A program made the position numbers and the translations under genes. This document shows, one piece after another, positions 13,201 to 22,769 of a stretch of 64,000 nt of DNA. The notes beneath the pieces are model-generated. The model was not told where the DNA came from, searched no databases, and saw nothing but the letters and a program-made list of their open reading frames with translations. Source of the DNA: Pterois miles (taxonomy: Eukaryota; Chordata; Actinopteri; Perciformes; Scorpaenidae); NCBI GenBank assembly GCA_947000775.1, contig CAMQGK010000052.1, positions 31,898,501-31,962,500 on the forward strand, given 5' to 3'. Position 1 is the stretch's first letter, and each line of letters begins with the position of its first letter.

Positions 13201-16200
13201 TGTCACTGTGCGAGGTGGCATAAGGCACACATGACATTGATAGGCGTCACACCCATCTGAAGCGTGTACTCACAAGGCCTGAACTTATGTGTTAAATAAT
13301 AAGTTGTACATTAAAAAAAAAAAAAAAAACATATTGACTGTGATCTGTGGCAAAAGAAAGTCAGAGAGATGCTGATTTGTGCTAACGGTTCAACAGAGTT
13401 AATTTCTGCCCATTTTAAACAGGACGTTGGATTATATCACCAATTTGTTCAAACTATGAATGGCCGCCTTTGCTCAGACAAGCTCTCTCGCTGGCTGCTC
13501 TCCAACTTGGCAGCGCCGACAGTAAGCTGCTTTGAAATCAGAAAACATGTAATTTATTCCCCAACACTCTGCAGCCATAATAGACAGTCGCCCCTTTAAC
13601 ACACCACTGTGCTTCAGCTTTTCGGTTTACATACACCACCTACTCATCACCACCTACAGCCATGAATGGAGACAAACACAGGTTACCTTGTGAAATTGCA
13701 CTGAGTGCGACAATTACTCAGCTCTGGCTCCTTATAAATAGCTTGTGTGGGCTAGAAAGACAACTAATTTTGAATTTAAACATTTTCTTGGGGGATAGTA
13801 GGCCTTGTTTAGGGTTAATACTGGATTAGGACAATACTTTCAATTCACATTACTGCCAGAAATGAATCATCTTTGTATTAAGGCTGCAAACAAAACAGTT
13901 ATTTTCATTGTCTATTAATCTGTTGATTATTTTCTTGATTAATCGATTAGTTATTTGGTCTATAACATGTCAGAAAATGGTGAAAATTGTACATCAGTGA
14001 AAAATATTCACATTTAATAAGCTGGAAAAAGACAAGTTTACTTTTTTCTTAGAAAATGACTCAAATCGATTAACTGATTATTATATTATTGTTTTGTTAA
14101 TTGTTTTGTTTGTAGTTCCACATTGAGTCAAAAAATTTGGACATGTGACATTCACTTCATTTCATTCACATATCTGGAGGTCAGAGGTCAAAGGAGTAGT
14201 TGTTCCTCACCAAAGTTTAGTTTGGAGCATTATTTATCCTCTTTAGCGACGAGCTAGTACGACATGTGGTACCGATGGATTCTTTAGGTTTTCTAGTGTC
14301 ATATGATGCCGTTATCTTCACTTTAGCTTTAAACCCACTTTGAGCCCACTACAAACCTCCGAAAGATCGATATCACAAGTTGAGCATTACAACATCAGAA
14401 ATTAGTGGCGTTAAAACAAATTTGAGCTATTGTCGTGTTAACTTTGACAGCCCTAATCCACTCTGGTACTGGACATATTGTCATAAAGCCAACAGAAATG
14501 GGACCCTACCCAGATCTGACTGGAGTGATTATCATTTGGACCCGGCGAGGCACAGGTCCCGGGTCAGGTCTCAATTAGTAGGAACCTGGAGGACCTGTGA
14601 ATCCCCCTACAGCAAGAAAAGCTTAAGACTTTCAGTCCTGCTGTAAATAATGACCACTTCTACAAGGCCAATAAAGGCTGCTTTCTTTCCCTCTTCTTTT
14701 AACGAGCAAATCGTGTGTTGCAAATGGCAAGATTGAGAAACAAAGAGTGTATTTGTGCCGTTTCCTGCTTGAACCTGCTGTCACCTCGCACCGATCTCCA
14801 TGGGAATGCGGCCATGACACCAGCATCGGCAAGGCAACGAAGGCCACGTGACCGGCAACTACAAAACCACAGGCCCGAGCTGGAAAAGACTAACTGGCCT
14901 CTCTCTTTCTCCCCAGAAGAGCACACACACATTTTACCCCCACGCCTCGCTGCCTTCTAGGGCGGTATGGTCGCATACTCTATCACAAGACCCAGATTTT
15001 ACACAGCCCATTCATTGTGTGTCCGCCAATAACCCCCGCTCTCCCTGCTGATGAAAGGTTGAGGTTGGCGGGGTGAGTAGCGTGCAGAGGGGAAAAAGGG
15101 AAGAATACTCTGCTGCCTTGTTCGGCAATGTTGTCTTTTCTTTCCTGCTGTGTCAGGCCGGTGAACAACCTCAGCTTCCCTTTCACTACAGCCGAGTCTT
15201 CCTACTGACTGCTCCGTTATACATGGACGACTTGCTCTTTCATGTTCTGTCACATGCTCAGTGTCCGACAGTCAGGAGTGGTGTTTTTTTTTTTTTTTTT
15301 TTTTTTTTTTGCAGCTCCATGGGCTACGTAATCTGTAGTTGCATTGGTGCTGCAGCAGAGCGAAAGAAAAAGTGACAGCAGAGGCAAAAAAAGCAGGGTA
15401 AAGTGCATTTCATGGCAAGAAAGAAGGAAGGAACCCTCTCTGGATGCAACTGCCTCTCTAACTGCATTGTTCCTTAACCACTTAGGTAGGAGTAAATAAT
15501 CGATTATTTTGAATATACACTGACAAACCAAGAAATTCAGACTCTGCATTTTTCTAGGGCTGCCCCCTCTTAGTCGACTTACCGGCCGTTTTGGTCGTAG
15601 TCGACTGAGGTTTCTTTCATCGATCATTTCAGTCATTTTTTAATGCTTTTTCAGGCTGAATGACTTCTTTCTAGGAATCATATGAGCACATCTGTGGTAA
15701 AAGCAAGATTTAAAGTGGTGCTTTTGTGTGATTCTTGAAGGAGAAACTCTGTTTTACAGATCTGCTGATTAAATCAACTAATCATTAGTTGACTATGAAT
15801 TCGTTTGGTCGATGGCAGCCCTACATTTTTTAGTTTTTAGCCATTTTATGGACTATGATCAGGGTCTGAAATTAACTTTATCTGCCACAAACGACAGAAT
15901 AACATTTTACATCCGACGTCATTCAATATATTTTCAATAAACACATCATATACATGGTAAATTACAGTGTTTGAATTGCACCGTGGCCTCTGGGGGAGCC
16001 TCAGGGGTAGGAGGGTATTCTACTCAGTACTGTACTGTACTTTGTTATTGTCATCTATAATGGGTATTTCCTGAAAAACACACAATTCAAATAATTGTGA
16101 TTATATAAATATTAGCTTTAATTTAAAAAAAATCTTGGCTATCTGGCCATAATTCCCTCTCTATTATCTATTTTATATTGCTGTGCTCCTACAAACAACT

Positions 16201-19200
16201 GGAAGTTTCTCGCAAAAAAATAATTTTACGAGATTACATTTGAACACTATACAGTCATTTTACTGAGCAGAACCTGAATGTCTCATAATTATAACTCAAT
16301 GGCACCTCCGTTAAAGTTAGTAGCTCCGTTATTTATCCAAGCAGGACTGTGCTGCCCACCGGCTGCTAACGGGTGACGTTACGAACGCATCCTGTTGATT
16401 TCAGCACAGATTAGTTGTGAATATCGGCTGTGCCCCCTCACATTTAGTAGCTCCATGCTTTTGATCTGGTCCCAAACTAACTGAAACATGACATGGCATG
16501 CATATGTGTCATTGTGGATGTGTAACTATCAGAAAGCATCGATAAGAGGAATGAATAGTCATGGAAGTGAGAGATACCAAAGAATCAGACAACTAGGAAC
16601 CGGTTCTCTGGTTCCCATCTCTGGCGTTTTCCCTGTGTGCCGGATGGCCTGACGATTTTATCCACCATTGCCAACATTTTGCCTGCATTTGGCATGGAAA
16701 ACATGGACAGTAATATTTCAGTCTGTGATTCCTTGAACTCCACCATGTCAGGCGTACCTAATACTTGATCTACCTCCTTTTATTGATATTTAGTGAATTA
16801 CACTGAAGAGCTGGCATCTCATTTACTGTGTTTTTGAAGTAATACAGATTTGTTTGTTTGCCTGGTGGTCATTTGAGGCCAACTGAAGGATTAAACTGCG
16901 TACTATAGAGGCAGAAAGCATTCGTAACCATCTAGAAGTCTTTATAAAGCAGACCTGGGCATTATACAGGAGGCCTCAGACAAACCACACAATTTTACAA
17001 AAATAAAAAAAAAAACAGTAAAGAAAACAGCTTGTATTTTTCAAGACTCGTGTATTGTTAGTGTGCTTCTTCCTCTCACACTGACATAAATTGGTGCGAG
17101 TGACGTTTGAAGTAGCGTCACGTCTATAACAAGTCATCGACTGCAAAGTCCTATTTCGCGGAGGCTGGTGGTAAAGCTGTGCACTTAGTTTGCAACAAAC
17201 ATTGCTGTACTCCAAGAATACAACATGAACCGTCACTTTGAGACAAAACATGCAGAAAAATCCAGAAACCTGTCTGGAGATGAGAAGGAGAGGACAGCTG
17301 AGGGGCTGCTGGCTGAGATACTAAAGCAGAGAGGACTTTTTACAAAGCTGCATGAACCAAAGAAGGAAATGGAAGTGTTAATGTTAAGTTAAATGTTAAA
17401 ATAAGTGTTAATGTTAAGTTAAATGTTAACTGTAAGTGTTAATGTTAAGTTAAATGTTGTTTTCAGTATAATAAATGCTGAAAAATACATGCACAGTATG
17501 GTTTCTATAATTTAATTTAGTGATAAAATAGAGGTTACATCTGACTGAATTTGGCCCCCCTGCTGCTGTATGAAACTTACATACGTTAACTGTGACCATG
17601 AGACGATGAGAGCACGCCGGGCGATGCTGAGCATAATAATCCCTCGTGAAGTCAAGTGTTGTTCTTTAAAGTAGGCTAACGAAGTTGCACCTGGTGCTAC
17701 ATGAGATCCTATAAGCTGTTAAGCAGTCATCACTGCAGGTTTTCAACGCTGTAATGTTTCAGTGCACTTAGAGATCACATGCCAGTCAAGTAATGTGGTC
17801 TGCAACATTACACCTTTTCGTCAACACAGACGTTATCATTGCTGACACTCTTTACCCACTTCTCTCTTTTCCAGACACACTAGACACATAAAGGGAAGTT
17901 CCCCCTGCAAATTTTAAAGGCAAATTTACACAGAGTGTCATGCACTGCGTGTTGCTAATCCCGGGGATTATGAATCTGCTTTATGAATGTATAGAGACGA
18001 GACGCACAGACACCTGCTGCTTAGCTTACAGCTAACGTACAGTCGGCACGTTATGGGCTTCGACCTAAATCACATACTATGCACTACATACCCAATATAC
18101 GTGCTGTTGATTCACACACGTCGCCACTTCCTGTGAACCTCCTTGCCAGGTGAAGATGTGTAACCATGGTAACCAGCGGCAACCTCATGTGACCAAAACG
18201 ACGGTATGTGAGAATCAAAGTCTGAATTAATTTAAAAAGTATATCCCGCCCAGCAAAGTGAAATACTATACTTAAACTTAAGTGTTATTGATGTTACAGA
18301 GATGTCCGTCAACGCTGGTTAGGAACGTTGTCGTCACAACCACACTGCATTGTGGGATATTTATGCTGCCATAGTGTCCAGCGTTGCATGTTGTAATATT
18401 TCACCTGAAATAGTATGTAATTCACACACTATGGGTTTCATACTGAAGTTTCGAACGCAACCTGGCTGTTTGTGGTGGTTAAATTGATTTTAGCAGACAG
18501 CCTGTGTTACAAACTGTAGATGTGGAGTTTAGAAGACCTGGTGGGATACTATCACATTGCATTGTGGGAACTGTAGGATCCATTGTTTTAGGGGCTTGAC
18601 CCATTCTAGGGAGTAAAAGTAAATATCTCTGCTTCTTCTGATTTTCTTCTGACTTCATTTCAACCATTATTCTTTAAATGTCTCTCACGAGTCCCCCAGC
18701 ATCGTTTTACTACATCACTAACTACAGTAATCTATTTTATCACTATTATATTTCATACATAAACTCCTAGCTACAGTCAGCTGACATGTGCTGCCTGTTA
18801 CGGTTCTTCACATGTATTTAATTGGAGGCAGAGCAAAACTAATCATCACCAGCCATCAGCCAATCAGGTATTTTAGTTATTAATATCATATTAAATGGAC
18901 AACACACATCTATTTAACAAAATGAGATTTGTACAGGGTATAGGAGACAACACAGGGAATTTAGTAAATGTGAAACCTGCTCCAACACTGGCCTGATCCA
19001 TGCTTTGAGATGTGTGTGGCAGAGTAGGTAAAGTAGACTTCAGAGACTGGTTAAGTTGTGAACATGGAGTGCAAAATCCCCCGAGGCGCGTAAGAACATT
19101 TTCCGTTAGATGAGCATTAGTAAATTAGTAGAAGCGTTATTCGGGAGTAGGGTTCAGTGTTTTCCAGGGCATAGCTAACTCAGCAGTCGACCCTGACCGG

Positions 19201-21213
19201 AGCTCAGAGGAGGATTAGCAAGAGTGACAGCGTACAAATGAGCATTGAACTGAGCTGTGCACATGTGAGCGAGTCACACTGACCCACACACGCATATACA
19301 CAAACTATATCAATTACTACTACTTTGCAATACCCGTGAGGAACCCGGTTCAATCGATAAAGTCCTTCTGATTATGATTTCTCATGTGAAAGTTCCTGAA
19401 GAGGCTGCGGATGTCGTGACTTTAGTTGGTAGACTTTATAATAACACATGGATCAAGCTCAAGGTTTGTTCACATGCAGCAAAAATGCCATTTCCTGACT
19501 AGTTACAAGGCCCCTGGTGGTTTCAAGGATTTAATGATGTGCCAGGCTACCTATTACTGCACGAACCACCATGAAAACATGCAATTTTCGAATACTTATA
19601 GATGCATAATGTACACTCTTAAAGACAGAATACACATGCACAAATTAAACCTATAATAACATGACCATTAAATGCTCAGGGTGCCATGAAAACATGCAAC
19701 TTCTGAATGCCTATAGGCGCAAGATGTTCATTGTAAAAGACAGCATACACATACACAAATTAAACTTATAATAATATGTCTATCATGAGTCAGAGTGCCA
19801 TGAAAACATGCATGTTCGTACAACTTTTGAATACTTATAGATGCATAATGTCAATAGTAAAAGGCAACTTATACATACATAAATAAAACATCTAATACGT
19901 CTATCGAAGCTCAGGAAACATGAAAACATGCAACTTTGGCATACTAATAGATGCATGATGTTCACTGTTAAAGACAGCATACGCATTAACAAATAAACAT
20001 TATAATAATGTGTGTATTAAAGGGTCAGGGTTAGAGGTCGACTGATATGGGTTTTTATGGCCGATGTCGATTTTTTTTTTTTTTTTTTGGGCCGATATGT
20101 TTGGGTGATTTTCTTTTTTTTTTTCCTCCATCTGATAAAATATAACAGCTTAATAATAACAAATGATACACAAAATGTCTTGAACACCACCTATGGTCTG
20201 TCTCTCCTATCTACATTTTGTGTCTGCACTGCAGTGCCCTTATATATTTTAAATAAAAATAATGTACAAACTAAATATTGAATACGTGAAACAGGTAATC
20301 AAAAAAACGAAACTTTGCCAAATAAACTTTTAGATGCAAAAAATAAAGTTTTAGTGCACTTAGCAGCATTTACGCACCTGCTTGATAATCGGCTTAATAT
20401 GCTCAGATATCGGCCAATGCCGATTATTAAAATTCGGCCCGATTAATCGGTCGACCTCTAGTCAGGGTGCCATGAAAACATGCATGTTAGTACAACTTTT
20501 GAGTACTTCTAGGTGCATAATGTTAACTCTAAAAGACAGCATACAGATACACAAATTTAACTCATAATGATACGTCTATCGAGGCTCAGGATGCCATGAA
20601 AACATGCAGCTTTTGAATACTCAAAGGTGCATAATGCTGATTCTAAACGACAGCATATAAATACACAAATAAACCTTATAATAATGAGTCTATCAAGGCT
20701 CAGGGTGCACTTATACTTTTGGTACTTTTCAGTCTTTTGTAGTATGACTACAGCATTTATAAAGTCCCACAGGGGACCCATACTTTTACTGTGATATTTG
20801 CAAATCATCCTTGTGAAGACTCCTAAGGGATTAATGTGCCAGTTTTACTCAACTATAAACCCACATTTAAATGAGAAAATGTCAGTTACACACAGTACAC
20901 ATGCTGGTAACTGAGTGTAGAGAGCAGTAACCGTACGCACATGAAAACATCAGCTAGCTAACTGAATGGGGGGAAACTGTTACTAGCTACAAGCCACCAA
21001 ACAAGGTCAAATGCTACACATTAGCTAACGGTGTTCGGCGATCCTGTGCCAGGGTCCGCTGTAAAAAAGGATGATTTTAGCTCGTTGTTACCTCTCGCTG
21101 ACCAGCACCACGTCGGCATCGCTCCAGTGTCTGAACACACACGGCAGGATCCTCCTGAAGGCGAAGAAGAGACCGGGGAAAACTACGGCGCCACAAGCTA
21201 AAACTTGCAACAT
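7021..21213 (-). CDS. tlcd3b: TLCD3B-like (FAM57B) TLC-domain membrane protein, 5' half of gene
   Basis: Three minus-strand exons (21213-21092, 11532-11446, 7240-7021) join in frame with GT-AG introns into 143 residues. The protein starts MLQVLACGAVVFPGLFF, then has LVSSIHAIMATTAG and, in exon 3, HWLATYF, YMTYDIFAMYL and KEFLLVLHH. These are the N-terminal membrane segments and TLC-domain core of the TLCD3 (FAM57) family, including the His pair at residues 130-131 and Asp 89. The VKGH and KEFLLVLHH stretches fit TLCD3B better than TLCD3A. Known family members are multi-pass membrane proteins of about 260-275 residues; human TLCD3B has been linked to ceramide metabolism and cone-rod dystrophy. 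Roughly the C-terminal half is missing. I looked for the next exon in 7020-1 and did not find it, so it probably lies beyond the window. Introns are 9.6 kb and 4.2 kb and repeat-rich. Confidence 0.9.
7358..7520. mobile_element. hAT-like element fragment (CAGGGTCTGAAATTAG end)
   Basis: It begins CAGGGTCTGAAATTAGCACC, a hAT-style terminus, and continues with CAGGCCATCCGCC and CGGTTCCTAG. The same sequence occurs in reverse complement at about 16560-16725. It is a truncated dispersed copy in TLCD3B intron 2. Confidence 0.65.
8723..9130. mobile_element. Probable hAT-type remnant beginning GTCAACGGTTAACC
   Basis: The ends resemble the GTTAATTACTAACAGCCCTA terminus at 30540-30562. A 96-codon minus-strand frame (9126-8836) lies inside but has no recognisable family and no splice context, so I do not call it a gene. 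Confidence 0.4.
9534..9752 (+). mobile_element. LINE 3'-end fragment
   Basis: It contains the ubiquitous fish signature CATGTCTTTGGACTGTGGGA, GGAGAAAACCC, CATGCAAACTCCACAC and CTTGCTGTGAGG. Copies or parts occur at 39073-39362 and 62420-62540. In fish this is generally a non-LTR retrotransposon tail; I believe it is L2-like, but the clade is not certain. Confidence 0.75.
10203..10223. promoter_or_regulatory. Candidate MAF/NRL (MARE) plus CRX/OTX site pair
   Basis: GCTGACTCAG at 10206-10215 matches 11 of 13 positions of the TGCTGACTCAGCA MARE. GGATTA (reverse of TAATCC, the CRX/OTX core) follows two bases later at 10218-10223. It lies in TLCD3B intron 2, between exons 2 and 3. The motifs are seen; function is inferred. 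Motif pairs like this also occur by chance. Confidence 0.35.
10365..10430 (+). mobile_element. LINE tail fragment (GTCTCACTTGTAAATGAGAT ... TTAAATAAAG)
   Basis: The GTCTC...GAGATCTCAA...GTGACTTCCTG...TAAATAAAG arrangement is a familiar 3' tail of a fish non-LTR element. Only about 65 bp survives. Confidence 0.5.
10500..10580 (+). repeat. Short (TCAA)n followed by a dispersed TATAGCCC-type repeat
   Basis: TCAATCAATCAATCAA runs into ATGTATTTGTATAGCCCTTT, typical of a fish SINE/LINE-associated dispersed repeat. Low information beyond that. Confidence 0.4.
11446..11532 (-). CDS. tlcd3b: TLCD3B-like exon 2
   Basis: An acceptor CTCATCAG precedes 11532 and a donor GTTAGA follows 11446 on the minus strand. 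The 87-nt exon encodes LVSSIHAIMATTAG, a strong match to the second membrane segment of TLCD3 proteins, and ends ENVIND with AG left for Arg 70. The donor is GTTAG rather than GTAAG but fits the frame exactly. Confidence 0.9.
11878..12388. mobile_element. hAT-like non-autonomous element, host of a nested insertion
   Basis: The left end CAGTGGTTTTCAAAGTGGGG and the reverse complement of the right end, CAGCGGCTCCCAAACCTTTT, are imperfect inverted repeats of the classic hAT CAGNGGTTCCCAAA type. The flanking 8-mers (ACTTAGAG, CCCTAGGT) match poorly, so the insertion is old. A second hAT element (12023-12269) sits inside. Confidence 0.7.
12023..12269. mobile_element. Nested hAT MITE (GGCTGCC / TCGACTAAG family)
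   Basis: The flanking 8-mers AAAAGCAA (12015-12022) and AAAAGCAG (12270-12277) form a 7/8 target duplication, the hAT size. The body aligns in reverse complement with the element at 15555-15823 (shared CACACAAAAGCA, CACTTTAAATCTTG, GTCGACTA and GGGGGCAGCCC). Confidence 0.8.
12540..12565. repeat. Poly(A) tract, about 17-18 nt
   Basis: An uninterrupted A run at about 12547-12564 inside TLCD3B intron 1. Confidence 0.8.
12723..12985 (+). mobile_element. LINE-derived dispersed repeat
   Basis: It starts GAAAGAAAGATATTCC, then TTATTAGTCCCACAGTGGGG, and later GTGCCTTGCTCAGGGGCACC, GGCAGTGCCCAAGAGG and TTGAACCCGGGTCCTCC. These are common blocks of a teleost non-LTR element tail. Open frames on both strands here are artefacts of the repeat. 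Confidence 0.6.
13884..14125. mobile_element. hAT MITE, AATCGATTAGTT family
   Basis: It begins AGGCTGCAAACAAAACAGTT, includes TTGATTAATCGATTAGTTAT and ATGTCAGAAAATGGTGAAAA, and ends in ATCGATTAACTGATTAT. This is the very common fish family also seen at 54060-54620, 56825-57010 and 57440-57660. Confidence 0.75.
15284..15311. repeat. Poly(T) tract, about 28 nt
   Basis: A pure T run in TLCD3B intron 1; an A run on the transcribed strand. It produces spurious Phe or Lys runs in translated frames. Confidence 0.9.
15555..15823. mobile_element. hAT MITE with 8-bp target duplication
   Basis: The ends TAGGGCTGCC and (reverse complement) TAGGGCTGCC are exact inverted repeats. They are flanked by CATTTTTC (15547-15554) and CATTTTTT (15824-15831), a 7/8 direct repeat. 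The 269-bp body has no coding capacity. Same family as the nested element at 12023-12269. Confidence 0.88.
15860..16725. mobile_element. hAT-like element, about 865 bp, CAGGGTCTGAAATTA family
   Basis: The left end CAGGGTCTGAAATTAAC is mirrored at the right by TAATATTTCAGTCTG. The central block at 16139-16440 (CAAGCAGGACTGTGCTGCCC, ACCGGCTGCTAAC) recurs at 36337-36615, and the right block recurs reversed at 7358-7520. Flanking 8-mers do not match, so the exact ends are uncertain. Confidence 0.6.
17186..17392 (+). pseudogene. Fragment of hAT (GTF2IRD2/SCAND3-type) transposase, BED finger end
   Basis: The frame reads NIAVLQEYNMNRHFETKH, then AEKSRNLS, EGLLAEILKQRGLFTKLH and a stop at 17390-17392. 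The RHFETKH and FTKLH pattern is typical of the BED-finger N-terminal part of Charlie-like transposases and of domesticated proteins such as GTF2IRD2. The catalytic region is absent and an upstream stop lies in the finger, so it is a relic. Confidence 0.75.
17376..17462 (+). repeat. Short tandem GTTAATGTTAAGTTAAAT repeat
   Basis: About three copies of a 26-36-bp unit built from TGTTAATGTTAAGTTAAATG. A related stretch follows the coding remnant in the second Charlie-like copy (28590-28650), so it belongs to the element. Confidence 0.7.
18050..18465. mobile_element. Non-autonomous DNA element, GCATTGTGGGATATTTATG family
   Basis: The block from TCGCCACTTCCTGTGAACCT through CATTGTGGGATATTTATGC to ATTTCACCTGAAATAGTATG recurs at 61800-62190. 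Terminal parts are loosely inverted (GGCTTCGACCTAAA and, reversed, GCGTTCGAAACTTCA). No coding capacity. Confidence 0.6.
19430..20708. repeat. Tandem array, unit about 115-125 bp, six or more copies
   Basis: Units begin CCATGAAAACATGCA at about 19566, 19682, 19796, 19917, 20470 and 20594 and end CTATCRAGGCTCAGGGTG. Copies differ by 15-25 percent by eye. The fourth is split by the hAT element at 20032-20460. The array lies in TLCD3B intron 1, close to exon 1. Confidence 0.9.
20032..20460. mobile_element. hAT MITE (429 bp) with perfect 8-bp target duplication
   Basis: The inverted ends TAGAGGTCGAC are exact. The direct repeat GTCAGGGT occurs at 20024-20031 and 20461-20468, and the pre-insertion sequence (CTCAGGGTGCC) survives in sister units of the host array. 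The interior is rich in GGCCGATA and CCGATTAATCGG, with long T runs and no transposase. Confidence 0.93.
21092..21213 (-). CDS. tlcd3b: TLCD3B-like exon 1 (start codon)
   Basis: The ATG is at 21213-21211 on the minus strand. Forty codons plus AG are followed by the donor GTAACA at 21091. The product contains a hydrophobic N-terminal segment (residues 2-18) and WSDADVVLVSE, matching the start of TLCD3 proteins. The AG pairs with the first base of exon 2 to make Arg 41. The surrounding sequence is CpG-rich, as expected for a first exon. Confidence 0.9.
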
Positions 21214-21355
21214 CCTGCCGTTATTTTCCTCTAAACCTGCCCGGAGACCTGACTCGCTCCCCTCCGCGGAGTTTCGGCCGTTTACACGCGGCGGTGAGGC
21301 ATTTTAATGCGGGCCGGGGGTCGGTGTGTTTTTCACCGGGAACTGTCCACCATCT

Positions 21356-21356
<1 letters not shown>
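21214..21356 (-). promoter_or_regulatory. Probable TLCD3B promoter / 5' UTR region
   Basis: About 140 bp of GC-rich, CpG-containing sequence lies directly upstream of the TLCD3B ATG and before the CA repeat. No TATA box is visible on the minus strand. The transcription start cannot be fixed from sequence alone. Confidence 0.45.

Positions 21357-21430
<74 letters not shown>
21357..21430. repeat. (CA)37 microsatellite upstream of TLCD3B
   Basis: A perfect 74-bp CA run; on the TLCD3B sense strand it is (TG)n about 145 bp before the ATG. Translated Thr-His and Cys-Val runs over it are artefacts. Confidence 0.98.
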
Positions 21431-21432
<2 letters not shown>

Positions 21433-21654
21433 GCTGAGGCTCAGCAGCAGCACCACTGTCGAGTTAACGACATGAAAACACTCGGAACTTCCCAGCACGC
21501 CTGTCAAAATAAAAGTCTGGACTCGGCGCCGGCATAAAGGCGGTACTTCCGGTGAGAAGTGGAGCGTCATGTTATACAGTCTCGGCTTTTACTTTGAAGG
21601 CCAGCTGCTTTACTGACCGTAGGTAACTTGATAATGAACAGTTTGTTATTTTTA

Positions 21655-21770
21655 GGGCTGTCAATTGATTAAAATAGTTAACAAATCGCAAATTAATCAC
21701 ACATTTTTTTTATCTTTTCGAAATATACCATAACAATGGGTTTGTCAAGTATTAAATAACATGCACCTGA
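21655..21770. mobile_element. hAT MITE end, TAGGGCTGTCAATTGATTAA family
   Basis: The terminus TTAGGGCTGTCAATTGATTA followed by AAATCGCAAATTAATCACAC is a familiar fish hAT MITE end. The other end is not clear; the repeat array at 21850 follows. Confidence 0.55.
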
Positions 21771-21849
21771 AAACCTAGAGACCTCAAAAATGGGGAGCAT
21801 TTCAAAACTAAAGTGGGATCTGGGGTCACGACAGAGTATTAGGGCCACG

Positions 21850-22760
21850 CTGAGGGGAAAAATATGAGATTTCAAGAATAAAGTCGTAATATTACATGAA
21901 AAAAGACGTAATTTAATGAGAGTAAAGTCAAACTATTTCAAGAAAAAAACTCATAATATTGCGAGAATAATGTTTTAACATTAGAAGAAAAAAAGTCGCA
22001 ATATTGCGAGAATAAAGTCATAACTTTCAAAAAATGTTGTAATATAACGAATAAAGCCATAAAAAAGTCACGTATATTTCGAGTATAAAGTCATAATAGT
22101 ACGAGAAAAAAGCCATAATTTAATGAGAATAAAGTCATCCAATTTCCATATTATTGAAAAATTGTAATATTACAAGAGTAAAGCCATAAAAAGTCGTAAT
22201 TTTACAAGAATAAAGTCAGAACTTTACAAGAAATAAACTTAATATTACAAGAACAGAGTCAGAACTTTGAGGAAAAAAAGTTGTAATATGAGAATAAAGA
22301 CATAAAAAATTTAATATTACATATTATATTAGTAAAGCAAAAAAAATCATAATATTATGAGAATAAAGTCATAAAAATTTTTAATATTTAGTACGAGAAA
22401 AATTTCATAATTTAATGAGAATAAAGTCATACGATTTCAAGGAAAAAAGTTGCAATATTACGAAAATAAAGCCTTAAAATGTTGTAATATTGCAAGAATA
22501 AAGTCATAACTTTAGGAGGAAAAAACTTAATATTGCAAGGATAAAGTCAGAACTTGCTGAAAAAAGTAATATTACAAGAATAAACTTTACGAGGAATAAA
22601 GTTGAGAATAAAGTCATTACTTTACAATAAAAAAGTTCTGTTTTTAAGAGAGTAAAATCAGAGCTTTACGAGAAAAAAAAAGTTGTAATATGACAAGAAT
22701 AAAGCCATAAAAAATTGTACTATTACAGGGATAAAGTCATAACCAGAAAAAAATTGCCCC
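21850..22760. repeat. Degenerate array of AAAGTCRTAATATTACGAGAAT units
   Basis: About twenty diverged units of roughly 40-45 bp, alternating GAATAAAGTCATAA and GAAAAAAGTCGTAATATTAC. The same units form the arms of the elements at 4595-5040 and 43800-44165. Confidence 0.9.
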
Positions 22761-22769
22761 TAAATGTTA

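Larger units (their letters stand above)
16950..17562 (+). mobile_element. Charlie-like hAT, internally deleted, with BED-type coding remnant
   Basis: It starts CAGACCTGGGCATTATAC, the same terminus as the element at 28351-29337 in reverse. It carries a 64-codon open frame (17201-17392) of BED-finger transposase type. The right end near GGCCCCCCTG is probably degraded, and the flanks show no target duplication. Confidence 0.7.

Noticed and set aside
21221..21570. Open frames on both strands with Cys-Val or Thr-His runs
   Set aside because: They are translations of the (CA)37 microsatellite.
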